In this document: positions 43,441 through 56,110 of the stretch, piece after piece
Numbering within the stretch: the stretch's first letter is position 1
How the letters are laid out: every line of letters begins with the position of its first letter
NCBI GenBank assembly: GCA_963971225.1
Contig: OZ020269.1
Location: 18,784,921-18,848,920 of the forward strand
Length of the DNA: 64,000 nt
Origin: Melieria omissa
Lineage: Eukaryota; Arthropoda; Insecta; Diptera; Ulidiidae
Direction of reading: 5' to 3'
The notes under the pieces: generated by a model
Told to the model about the DNA's origin: nothing
What the model saw: the letters and a program-made list of their open reading frames with translations, nothing else
Databases searched by the model: none
Made by a program: the position numbers and the translations under genes

Positions 43441-45475
43441 GAAATGCGAGATGAAAAATGAAATTATTACGCGCTCTTACCAGAGCGTAAACGCTGGCAG
43501 AAGTGAAATCCAATAGCGTCACTAGCGCCAGTACCGACGGCCGGACGATTGTATAAATTGTGCACTTCCGGTGGCAGGACGACGCAGGCAACGACGGCGC
43601 ACGTTGCCACTGGCTACAGCGACTGCGACAGCGACAGTCACGGTGCACTGAGCGCTGAGCACTAAAGCGAAAATGGAAATGTTGCCAAAGACGGAAATGT
43701 ATAAATTCAAATTGATACCTGGCGCTACTGTCAGCACTGCGTAATGATGGCACGTCAGCAAAAGAAGTAGAACGCGAAGAAGAGGCGCGAGAATTGAGGA
43801 AGAGAGAAATGTTGGCTTTAAAAAATGGCAATGAAGCTGGAGTTTGCTTGTCGTTGGTGTGGCGCGCAGCCAGATGAGTTGTGTGGTTTGTGACTGGGAT
43901 GGAGGTTGGGGGTTGGGTGCTGAGATTGGGGAGCGTTGTGCACTGTTCAATTGGCAGCATTGCTATTTTTATTGATGCGTTGCAGATGTTTCTCATGAAA
44001 ATCGCAATTTATTGCAATTTGTTATGTTGCGCTGCGTTCTACAGTGTTTCCGTTGCTCGTTGTTAGTGTTATTGTTTTTATTGCGTGTTGTTGTATCGTT
44101 GTTGAAGATGCACAGCTGAAGCATAATAAATAAATTGATAAATAAAAATTGAGGTGAACAAGCAAAAGAAAAGGGCGCCAAGTGTGAATGTGGCGCAGGG
44201 GTTAGACAAATGTGGGGCGCTTCAATATAGAACGATTCGTTGAAAGTCGTTGAGTGGAGAAAAATTGCAAGCATGACAGCTGTGATGTGAGTGTGGGTGC
44301 ACGGAGGGGTGGGAAATGTTTGAAATTGCCGGAAAGACATTCGCACATCGATGAACAGCAGCAGCAGAAAAAAGAAGATACAAATAATGTGTTTTAGCAA
44401 CGCTTTACAACAACAAAAACAACAACAACAAGCACTGAGCATACAATGGTAACGCTGGCGATAAAGTAACATCAAGCGAAAACAACATCAGATGAAATCA
44501 AATAAACGACCCAAACAGCGACAGGACGCAGGCGGTCGGGTTGCGTGGCAAAGGCAGAGGCAGCGCCAACCAACCAACCAAGCAAACAGCCAGTCATCCA
44601 GTGAACCCAGCGAACCGAAAGCATATAGCCGACAGACAAGCAGACAGCCAAACAGACAAACAGATATATATACAGAAATAGACAAACTGGCAAACAGACG
44701 CACAAAAAACAATAACATCAACACGACAGCAACAACGACAGACAGCTGACAAACATGACATCAAGTAACCCAGGTGCCCATTGTCGTGGAAACAACGGAA
44801 AAAATTCCCGTAAGCAATGTTGTTTTGATGCCGATTGCCCCCAATCCCTCGTCTCGTCTTGGCTCCCACGCGTCGAGCCAATAATGCCGCGTCGAGCCGG
44901 TGGAAGTGATTGGAAGCGAGGCGAGGAAAACTTGTCGGTTGTAATGTGTTTACGTGTGTATTTAAATTGAATTCGAATGACTTGTAGCTGTGTTGACAGT
45001 TGCCGTTGCGAAAACATGGCAACATTGACAGTTGTGCCGAGAACGGGCTGCATGCGTGTAGAGCTGACAGCGCAAGTGCCAAGGTGCGTCAACTGGGTGC
45101 AGCGAATGGCAGCAAATGTCGCGCTGTGTTCGGCTGACAATCAGCAGACAGCCAGACGGATTTGGGGCTGGGGAGAGGATTGGTTAAGTGTTGTGTGTTG
45201 TGCCATGATTTGCATGCGGAAGCAGTTAGAAAGCAGACAAAAATGTTATGCGCCCCGATATGCAAATCCACTACGGTTGGAGTTCGACGTTGAACGCACA
45301 GTTGCCTCAATCAAAAGTGCGTCGTTAGAGTGAGGATGGAAATGGGGATGAAGTGTTGATGTTAGCGCGGCCGAAGATGGATGAGCTGAATATTTTTGAT
45401 ATGAAAACATTTGTTTGGGAAGGGGAAAGAAGGGAGGTCGAAATAAGTGCAATGGAATGAGTGAAATGACAACCC
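43441..45475. other. GC-richer non-coding stretch
   Basis: Compared with its surroundings this 2 kb has more G and C and many frames on both strands (up to 236 codons on the minus strand). The predicted peptides are Ser/Arg/Cys-rich or Gln/Asn-rich with no domain. CAACAA and CCAACCAACCAAG-type runs occur at 44404-44430 and 44567-44582. I see no gene; conserved non-coding DNA or a non-coding exon remains possible. Confidence 0.35.
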
Positions 45476-45851
45476 TTAACGTTCGGTATGAACCGCAGAA
45501 AGGTGTTCGAAAAGAGTTGGAAACAAGTTATATGAAGTTATAGATGGTGTCTTGATGGTTTTTCTTATCTGTATGGGATTAGAGCATTGAAAGAAGCACG
45601 AAAGAAGTTAGTTGGAGATTGTTAGATGACAATTCTTAAAGTTTTGTTTTGCCTCAGAAGGAAAATTTAGAGAGATTAAATTGAAAGTCTGTACAAGGGT
45701 TGAAAAGAGTTGTAAGAAAGAAGTTCCAAAGTGAACCTTAATAGTCAAAATTTGCTTATTTAAATAGATTTAAGAACGATCCCCGAAATGGTTTATGGCA
45801 GAAAAGAACTAAAATTAAGCTAAATGAAATAATGTAATGAAGGCTCAATAA

Positions 45852-46070
45852 CACATTCGAGACAACGATTTTTTTCGAACACGGTCAACAGGAGCGAAAT
45901 TTTATTTTTCTTTGTATTGTACACAGTAAAACCAATGCCAAATTTATTTTTCCTGTACTTTACAGATCTCATTAGTTCCAAAAAATCGTATTTCGATGAC
46001 TAGTTTACTCAGAATAACTGATAATTGCACATTACTGTCTTATAGCCTCGGAAATCCGGTCTCGAATGGG
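45852..46070. mobile_element. 219-bp TTAA-type MITE inside the long repeat
   Basis: The left end CACATTCGAGACAACGATTT and the right end read inward, CCCATTCGAGACCGGATTTC, match at about 15 of 20 positions. Flanks are ATAA (45848-45851) and TTAA (46071-46074), so one side has probably mutated. No coding capacity. Confidence 0.66.
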
Positions 46071-46941
46071 TTAAGGAATATAAATCGAAGCATTCTTGGG
46101 GTCTTGTAATGATTTCAGATATGAAGAAATGAAGAAGAAGAAGTGGAAAGAGGGTTGAATGAAGGCTTTTGGATGAAAGATTTCAATGACGATGCTTCTC
46201 AGTCTACAGGGTTTTCAAAGGGAAGCTCAAACAAAATCAAGAAGAAAGAGTTGATGAAAGCCGATTGCTGTCTATATGGAGTCACAGTTATCGGCAAAGG
46301 ATTTCAGAATCGAAAGTCTCTAGAAGAAGCAACTAAATTGAAGGCTTCTATGGGTTCGATATGAGTTGTAAGAAAGATGTTCAAAAGCGACCCTTGATGG
46401 TTTGTATGGATCTACTTATCAAAAGACGCTTATTAGAATAAGTTAAAAAAACCCGTGTTTTAAGTTTTAACGGCATTACATAAGAGATATAAAATTAAGC
46501 AAATGAAATTAAGGTTTAATAATCTGAAAGCAGTTGAGGAATATTGAAGCAGCCATTCGAGGATTCGAGGGCCGCGAAAACTCTCAGACAGAAATGAGTC
46601 AAAACTGAGAAGAAAGGTCGAAAGGCTTTAGATAAAGGAATTCAAAGACGACCCTTCTCAGTCTACAAGGTTTTCAGAGAGAGTGAAGTAGATAGAATTG
46701 ACAAAACCCACTGCGGTCTATATGGAGTCACAGTTATCTGTTTGGGATATCAGAATCTAAAGTGTCAGAAGGAAAATCGAAAGCAATTAAATTAAAAGCT
46801 TGTATGGGGTTCAAAAGAAGTTGTGAGGAAGAAATTAAGAGGCCTCCCTCGAAAGTCTGTATGGATCTAAAAAGAGTCGCTTATTAGAATGAAATTAAAA
46901 ACGACCCCTGTAAGTTTTAATGACATTACAAAAGTGATATG

Positions 46942-47580
46942 TATGCCTGATGATCTGTGTCTAAGGTCTAATGACCCGTTGATCTGGGCCTAAGGTCCAA
47001 GAGATGAAGTTAAAGAAGACAGATGGAAACAACCTTATAAAGATGACCCGATAATCTGTGTCTAAGGTGTAAGAGAGGAAGTTGGAGAATACAGATGGAA
47101 GGAATAGAAATAGCTTCTTGAATACTCTTGGAACCTTGTAAAGATCTCAGAATGAAATGAGTCTGAGTGTCTAAGTTCTAATGACCCGATGACCTGTGTC
47201 TAAGGTCTAAGAGAGGAAGTTAAAGAAGACAGATGGAAGTAGCTTATTTAGTACTCTTAGAACTTAGTAAAGATCTCAGAATGAAATGAGTCTACGTGTC
47301 TAAGGTCTGCTCAACTGATGATCTGTGTCTAAGTTCTAAGAGAGGAAGTTAAAGAATACAGATGGAAGTAGTTCATTGAGTACTCTTGGAATCTTGTAAA
47401 GATCTCAGAATGAAATGAGTCTAAGTGTCTAAGGTCTGTTGACCCGATGATCTGTTTCTAAGGTCTAAGAAAGAAAGTTGAAGAAGACAGATGGAAGTAG
47501 TTCATTGAGTATTCTTGAGACCTTTTAAAAATCTTAGAATGAAATGGGTCTAAGTGTCTAAGGTCTGTTAACCTGATGAG
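46942..47580. repeat. Minisatellite, unit about 120-125 bp, about five copies
   Basis: Each copy holds GATGATCTGTGTCTAAG, GAGAGGAAGTTAAAGAA, ACAGATGGAAGTAG, AGTACTCTTGGAACCTTGTA and AAGATCTCAGAATGAAATGA, near-identical between copies. It is more uniform than the surrounding 460-bp units, so it expanded later. Confidence 0.85.
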
Positions 47581-47640
47581 GCATTAGATGAACGAATTCA
47601 ATGACGATCCTTTTGTAGAAATTGACGATTTGTAGAAATT

Positions 47641-48777
47641 TCAAAAGAAAAGCTCAAACAGAGTCAAGTAAAAAGAGTTAAAATCAATTTCCATCTATAT
47701 GGAATCTAAGATGATATCCAACTGAGTTTCAAGTTATAAGTCCGAATGAAAGAAGTTAAAATAATATAAATGATAGCTTTTTTAAGGTCAGTATAGAGTA
47801 TTTGAAAAAGACGAAAGCAGTAAGATAGAAGGAGGAGATTGATAACGTTTCTACTGTCTCTACGAATCTCAGAAAAAAGGTTGGAACGAGTATAGTAAAA
47901 GAAAAAAATTACAACTGAGAAAAGGTTGGAACGAGTTTAATAAAAGAGATAAATGACAACTCTCGACGATCTCCCTCGATTTGGAAAAAGACTTTCAACA
48001 GAATACTATCCATGAATTATGTGATTGAAATAAGATGTTTTGGAAGTTAAATGTCGAGGTGAAGCCTTTAAAAAAAAGAAGTGAAAAAGTTTACATGTGA
48101 AATCATCTTGAAATTACAAAATATACTAAAGTCTTAGTGAGCAATATTCTACTTTATTCTGGATATAACAATGGGCAAAAATTTGCAAGTGCTATCAGAA
48201 GAGTTAAATATTTTTAAGATATGAAAATCATCAGCAATTTGAGCATTGAGAGTTGGGAATTTCTCATAAATTGTGTACAACGTCTGCTTGCAAATAAACT
48301 AGAGTGAAAAGTTTTCATTTCCCTTTCCACATCCTCCACAGCGCTTCGTTTGCACAACCGCTCGACACGCGCGTTGCATTCCACGTGGCAATTACAATTT
48401 TGAAAACTTTTTGACGCGCACACTTCAACTGGCGCGTCGATTGAAATGCGAACAAGTAAATAGCAATGCGAACGCCTGATGGCGAGCAGGTCAAGTGGAA
48501 AGGGGAACGAAGGTAAATATGACAAATTCCTAAAGCGGCCGTTGTGTACTTTGATAAAAACTTGTCTACAATTTCATAACAAAAATACAAAACCGAAAGG
48601 TTTTAGGTGGTCGTGAACGACTTATTCAGAAGAAGGCTTTTGAGTTTCGCTACAAGAAAGTCTGTGAAAATATATTAAATTATAGATGAAAATTTTCTGT
48701 TATGCTTTAATAGGTTAAAAGTATAAGGCGCCTATATGCAGTTGAGGATATTAGTTCTGAATATAGACAGATAACTT
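47641..48777. other. No gene seen
   Basis: GAAAG-rich DNA continuing the previous style to about 48070, then mixed sequence. The minus frame at 48214-48525 has no recognisable motif. Confidence 0.4.
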
Positions 48778-49022
48778 AAGAATAGGAAAAAGACTTAAAA
48801 AACCAATGGAGAAGACAAAAATTGACTACTGTTGAAGGAAAAAGGAAATGAGAGGAAAAGTTTAAAATAAGTTGGAATACAATAAAATAGGAAGAAGAAG
48901 TTTAGGTGAAACAAAGACTGCGATAGAAAATTCCATAAATGATTAAGAATCAGTGGAAGATCAGATAGAAGGCGGTAGGTGCAGTTTGATGATTTGACTT
49001 TAGAGGAGAACAGATGTCAGAA
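48778..49022 (+). repeat. Segmental duplicate, copy A (pairs with 50738-50985)
   Basis: AAAGTTTAAAATAAGTTGGA, GGTGAAACAAAGACTGCGAT and GATTAAGAATCAGTGGAAGA are shared in order with 50738-50985 at roughly 80-85 percent by eye. The offset is close to 1960 bp. Confidence 0.8.
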
Positions 49023-50737
49023 AAAAGAGGAAATCCTGTCAGATAGAAAGATTACTAATTTATAAGTAGACAAATCAATTTTGGTTCAATTTCTTAATGC
49101 CTTTGAATGTTCAGGTAGATGCGGGACTAAGTCTATTCTAAACCGATACCAACCATATCTTTTGTTGCCCATTACAAACATCATAACAAAGTGAATACAC
49201 CCTAAAAATTCAAAGCAGAATGTAAAACAGGAAATACTGAAAACTGTACGCGAGCAGCACAACAAAAGCGCCTAGAAATATGCCAACAGAAAATAAAAGA
49301 TAAGAAAAGAGAAAAGTAAAACAACAACAAACAACAAAATAACTGATGTATTGAAGCAAACAAATATCAATTAAATTCACTTTCGCCATTCAAACAGCCG
49401 GCGGCTTCCATCAGCCTCGTATTCGGCCCAATGATAGCCGAAGCCGAAGTTGCCTGTTCAAGTCAAAGCAGTTCAATATGGCGTGAAAAAGTAAAATTGA
49501 TTATTTTGTTGTTGTTTTTTATTGAAATGTTGCTAAAAACAATAAAAATTACTAAAAATGAAAAATAATAAACAATAAAAAACAATAATAATAAAATATC
49601 AAAACAGTGCGAAAGTGCAACACGCACCAAATGAAAAAAGAAAGGCGCATAAAAATGGCAAAACACCGCACGTAACATCAAATTTGAAAAAGCTATAAAA
49701 ATGTTGTCAGAAAAGTAAAAAATATCAAAATTATAAAACTCAAACAAGAATAGCGCAATAAAATTGTGCTAAAAAAAATCAGCAAAATAATAAAAAAATT
49801 AAAAAAAAACCCATAAAATAAGAACATAAGCCAACTCACGCACACAAACGTGAAATAAGTGAAGCGGCGACCCAAGCGGCAACAGCACAACGCACTTCCT
49901 TTTCCGTTGCCGCCTCAATGAACATTAATAACCACAGTGGCGATTCTGATAGCAGCAACAAACATAATAACAACAAAAACAACATTAACAAAGCAGCAAC
50001 AACAACAACAGACGGTACGTAAATAGTTAAGAAAGTGGCAGCAGAAGCTGTCGACAGCTGTGGCACTGAACACAAACGTTGTCACGTTGCCACTGTGCTT
50101 GTTGTTGTAGCTCGAAGCGGGCAGTCCACAACATTGCAATTCCAAGGGGGCGTTAACGCGTAACTGGTGGCGTGGCGTGGCGGGCAGAAGCGGAAAAGAA
50201 GAAATCACGCAAACACATTGCACTTCATAAATGAAGTTTAACACTTGCGCGCAGAATGGCCGTTAAACAAAAAACAACAACAACAAATCAAATTGAAACG
50301 TGAAAAAGTGTTCGAAGCAAAAAAAAAAAACAACAACAATTATAATAACAAATGACCATTGACACGAGTGTTTGGCAAAAACTGGCCCAAGTTTGTGTGG
50401 TTGGTGACAATTCATTTTCGGGCATGAAATGTTGTTATTGTGCCTTTATTCTTGTTGTTGGTGCACAATTTGATTTGTTGGAGTACGAGACATGTATATA
50501 TTATATATAATGATAAAGAAAGACCGTACAAAAAGGAAAATGTATCAAGGAAACAGTGTGGTAACTGAACAGTAGTGATTCGGTCGATAAGGTGGAGTAA
50601 AGTAGGAGGAAAGAAGGTGACAGGTTGAAATAAGTGAGATTTGTAAAGATAACAAGGACTTGGGGGAATATGTATTATGGGATAGGAACTAAAGTAAAGG
50701 TGATGTAATGGGTATGCAGCTTTGACATAGGATAGGA
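49023..50737. other. No gene seen
   Basis: AT-rich with CAA/ACAAC runs (49321-49340, 50273-50286 and 50325-50340); the part 49850-50240 is GC-richer. No credible protein. Confidence 0.4.
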
Positions 50738-50985
50738 TAAATGATAGAATAGAAAATAGACTTAAAAAACCAATAGGGGAGGTAAAAATTGACTGACATT
50801 GAAGGAAAAAGGGAAATGAGGGGAAAAGTTTAAAATAAGTTGGAATACAATAGGAAGAAGAACTTTAGGTGAAACAAAGTCTGCGATAGGAGATTTCATT
50901 GACTATTAAGAATCAATGGATGATGAGATACTTAGAATGTGGTAGGGGACATTGAAAATTGACTTTAGCAACGAGAAGATGTGAG
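50738..50985 (+). repeat. Segmental duplicate, copy B
   Basis: Same order of phrases as 48778-49022. A more diverged third echo may lie at 51300-51420 (AAGTCTGCAGAAGGACTTTC, TATTAAGGATCCATGGAAGA). Confidence 0.8.
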
Positions 50986-51459
50986 AATAGCCAACATAAT
51001 ATTTGGGTTTAAAGAAAAAAGAGATTAAAGGAAAGAGATAGAAGATATCAGAATCAAGCAGAAGCTAAAATATATTGAACCCAAGACACAAGAGATTAAA
51101 ACAGGAAGATAACAAAGTCAATATTTTGAACACGAGATGTGAAAAAGAAGGCTTGTAGAAGATGTGAGACAAAATAAAATTTGGTAAAAGAGATCAAAGA
51201 AAATAAATAGAGATAGTAGAGTTAGCTAGGAGATAAAAAAGTACGTATGAGAATATATTAAAGCCAAGAGACAAATGAAACCAGTACCAAGCCCAAAAGA
51301 CTTTGGATTAAAAAAGTCTGCAGAAGGACTTTCCAGAGCCTATTAAGGATCCATGGAAGATAAAATAGAAGGTAGATAGATTTGAAGAGTTCAGATTGAA
51401 GTTTGATCTCAGCATCAAAAACTTGGCGTAAGGAAATAAGAGATCAAAGATGAATAATA

Positions 51460-52960
51460 ATTCTAGTCTAAGTCTATTCTAATTCTAGTCTAATTCTAAT
51501 CTAATTCTAATCTAATTCTAGTCTAATTCTAGTCTAATTCTAGTCTAATTCTAATCTAATTCTAGTCTAATTCTAGTCTAATTCTAGTCTAATTCTAGTC
51601 TAATTCTAGTCTAATTCTAATCTAATTCTAATCTAATTCTAGTCTAATTCTAGTCGAATTCTAGTCTAATTCTAATCTAATTCTAGTCTAATTCTAGTCT
51701 AATTCTAGTCTAATTATAGTCTAATTCTAGTCTAATTCTAGTCTAATTCTAGTCTAATTCTAGTCTAATTCTAGTCTAATTCTAGTCTAATTCTAGTCTA
51801 ATTCTAGTCTAATTCTAATCTAATTCTAGTCTAATTCTAGTCTAATTCTAGTCTAATTCTAGTCTTATTCTAGTCTAATTCTAGTCTAATTCTAGTCTAA
51901 TTCTAGTCTAATTCTAATCTAATTCTAGTCTAATTCTAGTCTAATTCTAGTCTAATTCTAGTCTAATTCTAGTCTAATTCTAGTCTAATTCTAATCTAAT
52001 TCTAGTCTAATTCTAGTCTAATTCTAGTCTAATTCTAATCTAATTCTAGTCTAATTCTAGTCTAATTCTAGTCTAATTCTAGTCTAATTCTAGTCTAATT
52101 CTAGTCTAATTCTAGTCTAATTCTAGTCTAATTCTAGTCTAATTCTAATCTAATTCTAGTCTAATTCTAGTCTAATTCTAGTCTAATTCTAGTCTAATTC
52201 TAATCTAATTCTAGTCTAATTCTAGTCTAATTCTAGTCTAATTCTAGTCTAATTCTAGTCTAATTCTAGTCTAATTCTAGTCTAATTCTAGTCTAATTCT
52301 AGTCTAATTCTAGTCTAATTCTAGTCTAATTCTAGTCTAATTCTAGTCTAATTCTAGTCTAATTCTAATCTAATTCTAGTCTAATTCTAGTCTAATTCTA
52401 GTCTAATTCTAGTCTAATTCTAGTCTAATTCTAGTCTAATTCTAATCTAATTCTAGTCTAATTCTAGTCTAATTCTAGTCTAATTCTAGTCTAATTCTAG
52501 TCTAATTCTAGTCTTATTCTAGTCTAATTCTAGTCTAATTCTAATCTAATTCTAGTCTAATTCTAGTCTAATTCTAGTCTAATTCTAGTCTAATTCTAGT
52601 CTAATTCTAGTCTAATTCTAGTCTAATTCTAGTCTAATTCTAGTCTAATTCTAGTCTAATTCTAGTCTAATTCTAGTCTAATTCTAGTCTAATTCTAGTC
52701 TAATTCTAGTCTAATTCTAGTCTAATTCTAGTCTAATTCTAGTCTAATTCTAATCTAATTCTAATCTAATTCTAGTCTAATTCTAGTCTAATTCTAGTCT
52801 AATTCTAGTCTAATTCTAGTCTAATTCTAGTCTAATTCTAGTCTAATTCTAGTCTAATTCTAGTCTAATTCTAGTCTAATTCTAGTCTAATTCTAGTCTA
52901 ATTCTAGTCTAATTCTAGTCTAATTCTAGTCTAATTCTAGTCTAATTCTAGTCTAATTAT
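51460..52960. repeat. 11-bp satellite-like array (ATTCTAGTCTA), about 136 copies
   Basis: The unit ATTCTAGTCTA alternates with a variant ATTCTAATCTA. Rare others are GTCGA at 51652, ATTATAG near 51713 and 52955, and GTCTT near 51862 and 52512. Between about 51490 and 51710 the variant order A A G G G A G G G G repeats, hinting at a higher-order unit of about 121 bp. Confidence 0.95.
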
Positions 52961-53113
52961 AGTCTAGTCTAGTCTAGTCTAGTCTAGTCTAGTCTAGTCT
53001 AGTCTAGTCTAGTCTAGTCTAGTCTAGTCTAGTCTAGTCTAGTCTAGTCTAGTCTAGTCTAGTCTAGTCTAGTCTAGTCTAGTCTAGTCTAGTCTAGTAT
53101 AGTCTAGTCTAGA
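52961..53113. repeat. AGTCT pentanucleotide array
   Basis: About 30 copies of AGTCT directly continue the 11-bp array, with a single AGTAT near 53097. The 11-bp unit equals one TCTAG pentamer plus a TCTAAT hexamer, so the two arrays are related. Confidence 0.95.
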
Positions 53114-55625
53114 GGCTGGTGATTTAAAACTTATTCGGAAAGCAAGAAACAAACAAAAAGAAAATTTGTTTTAGCAAAATAAAAAAAACGACAGAGATTC
53201 GAAATTAAAAAAAAAGCAAATGAACCTCAGAGTCGAGTTAGGTCATTCAGCATTAAAATAAGCACACTTTGTTCTTTTCGAATAATAATAAGAAAATTGT
53301 ATCTACTGCCCACAGAAAAATCTCTCTTGCGCCAAATTAGTAAACGCGCTACGGTTGTGGTTGTGAACCAAAAGAATCCTGAAGTGAAAAAGTACTTTTG
53401 TGAAATATATGCAAAGTTCTGCGGCAACTTTCTGAATGTGTTTATTAAATTCAACTGCTGGCGTGTAACTTTCGACTACACTTTCACTCTGCTGCTACCA
53501 ACTCGGTGTGGATCTTGCGCGGTATTTGCGCTCTAATTGGCTAAATATGTTTCACATTTGAATGCTAAGACGTTGGCAGTTTTGCACTTAATTTTCAGTT
53601 AATTCCAACGACACTAATTTCACTCATACTCACGTTTTTTATGTGCTGCTCCTTCGCTCAGTGTCTGCGTTTGTTTATTTTAGCTGCGCAGACAGCAATT
53701 TAAATGAAAATTGCACTCATCAGTAGCAACAATACATAGCAAACGAATAAACAGAAAAACAAATACAAGAAACAAATAAAAGCAGCAGTAAACATAAAAC
53801 GCACACACACACATACACACAGACACAAAACGACAACAATGACTTTGCCAAACTTGAGTGAAAGCAATAAAGTTGCTGTGCGGTGCAAAAGGGGCGAAAA
53901 TATCATTTAAATGAAATTTCAATTTGCATAAAAATAAGTAAAAAAAAAACAATACAGTTTGTCATATAAAATTGAGAAGCGAAGCGAAAATGTTGCTTCC
54001 TACTGGCGCGTGGCATTGTTTGCTTGGAAGTTGGGAGTTTTTTGTTTTTGTTTTTCTGCAAAAGCGTGCGAAAATTATTATGCGCCACAAGAGGAATGTG
54101 AAAAATGGCTTGGTATATAAAAGTAAAGGCGCCGCAGTGCCAGTGGCTGCGCTTTTTGTTGTTATGAGAAACGGCACAGTGGGCAATTTAACTGTGCTGC
54201 ATGCAAATCAATTTTCACTTTCCTTGCTGCGTGAAGTAATTTCAACTAATGTTAGACCCAGACTCAAAACGCTAATTAAAGTGAGTAAAGTCAGCTGAGG
54301 GAGTCTAATGAGTTTATGTAATTAAATGCAGCAAACAAAGATTAAAAAAATTGAATAAGAAATCCATTTCCTGTTGGATATTTAAATACGTTGGCTTCAT
54401 TATCGGCGCTGTAAGCTTGTGCGAACTAATTTGAATGTCTACAGATGTTTGAAGGTTTTTTCTAATTAACTACTTAATGTTATTTCATACTCGAGCACAC
54501 ATGCTGCTCTGCATTGATGTGGTAATTAAATACGTAAATGTTTGACTTGGCGCGCACATTTGTATGTGAGTCTGTCTGCATTCACATTTACATAGATTAT
54601 GTGCTCGTTAGCCAAGTTCTTGAATGGGATTCATGAAATTCGGAGTGAAATTTCTTGACAACTACTTTTTTGAATGTTTCCTCAATTTTGCAAAACACTT
54701 GGAAAACAATCTGAACTAATTTTTTAATGCTAATGTAGTGAAAGACAAACAGTGGAATTGGGACCTTTAAATTAATATTATTTAAAATTGGTTGAAGAAA
54801 TTTAAAAACAGCATAAACAAAAACAGTCGACGTCAGCTCACCCCAGTGTTGCCAGATACCTGAAACGAAAAAATGAATAAATAAAAAAAAGCTCCTCCCA
54901 AAAATTAAAAAAATCTAAAAATTTATTTTATAAACTAAGGATAAAATATTTTATATATATTGTTATTCATTCATTCGACGTTTTCTAAATCGTTTCTTTT
55001 TGTGGGTTGATTTTCTAAAATACAACTTTTGAAAAAATTTCATCATTATAGCTCCAGCGGTTTGGGCTCGGTGATGATAAAATAATATATAACCATATAT
55101 GTTCGATTTTTTGAAACTAAGTATATATTTTTTTGGAAATAAACAAAATTTTTGAAGTCAGCAGCCTAAAATGACTTCAACTGCAAGTTTTCAGCGAATT
55201 TCACGTACTCCTTCTATTTTTGCCCCAATTCGGTTTGGAGTCGAAGCACTGTGTGCCTGTCTGAACTCAAATTATGTAAGAATTCAAAAGTCGAACAGAC
55301 TTTAAAGCGGCTACAACTATAATTATATCTTAATCCAACATCGAGGACGCAATGACTTTTATTGATATGAACTCTCATACAAATTCTCTGTTATCCCTAA
55401 AGTAACTTAAACTTCTAATCGCGTATAACGAATCAAGTGTTTATAATTAATGTTCACAAAAATTATCTGGTCATCCTTTATCTTCAGAAATTGATAGATC
55501 CAAACTTCTAACTCCAACTCTAAACTTTTGAAAAAGCTCAGATAATGTTCAAAGTATTGACGCGTTACGTCCATAACTATAAAACTAACAATAAAGACTG
55601 GAAACAACCGTAGATTTTTATGGGA
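53114..55625. other. No gene seen
   Basis: AT-rich, a CA run at 53803-53822. Open frames are short or low-complexity. Confidence 0.4.
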
Positions 55626-55629
55626 ACAT

Positions 55630-56110
55630 TGAAGTTTATTTCGTTAAAAGATCAGAACAATCTTCAATTCCAAATATAAGATCAAAAATTAATGACATAA
55701 AGACCACTGACATTCTACTTTCCAGAGATTTCAAACTCAATTGAAACCAAATTATACCTGAATACCAAACTATAAGAAAGAAGTAAGCCAGCAAAATTTA
55801 AAGCGCGAACTTCAGAGCATTTTTTGAATTATTAATAAATTCTGATCCAATGATCTTTACACCAATGACATTAATATTTATTCCTTGAAAGGTCAGGTCC
55901 ATCCCAAATATTAGATAAAAAAAAACGACGAATTAGACGAATGTCAAAAAGAGAGATTTTCAACTCAAACTGAAACTCAATTGAAGGTATGAATACCAAC
56001 CTATAAGAAAGAAGTGGATCAGCAAAGATTAAGCCTCAACTTTAGAGCAATTTTAGAATTTTAAATAAATTCTGATCCAATACTTTTTATACTTTTTGCT
56101 TTTCTTTGAG
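55630..56110. repeat. Two-unit tandem repeat, about 242 bp
   Basis: ATTCCAAATATAAGATCAAA (55668), ACTATAAGAAAGAAGTAAGC and AATAAATTCTGATCCAATGA in unit 1 return in unit 2 as ATCCCAAATATTAGATAAAA (55912), CCTATAAGAAAGAAGTGGAT and AATAAATTCTGATCCAATAC. A weaker earlier unit may precede 55630. Confidence 0.8.

Larger units (their letters stand above)
45480..47640. repeat. Degenerate long tandem repeat, units about 460 bp
   Basis: GAAG-rich units. The block from 46162 (GGCTTTTGGATGAAAGATTT, AGTCTACAGGGTTTTC, CTATATGGAGTCACAGTTAT) recurs from 46620 with the same order of phrases. A third start is near 47582 (TTAGATGAACGAATTCAATG). A diverged earlier unit lies at 45590-45850. The third unit is displaced by the 120-bp minisatellite 46942-47580. 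Confidence 0.7.

Noticed and set aside
43286..43996. 236-codon minus-strand open frame
   Set aside because: The peptide is a patchwork of Ser/Arg, Cys and Phe runs, ends in CA-repeat translation, and shows no domain.
46143..46364. 73-codon open frame in the 460-bp repeat
   Set aside because: The frame is not kept in the other repeat units, so there is no sign of selection on a protein.
21605..53113. Tandem arrays considered as CRISPR
   Set aside because: Units are contiguous with no unique spacers, and the sequence is clearly eukaryotic.
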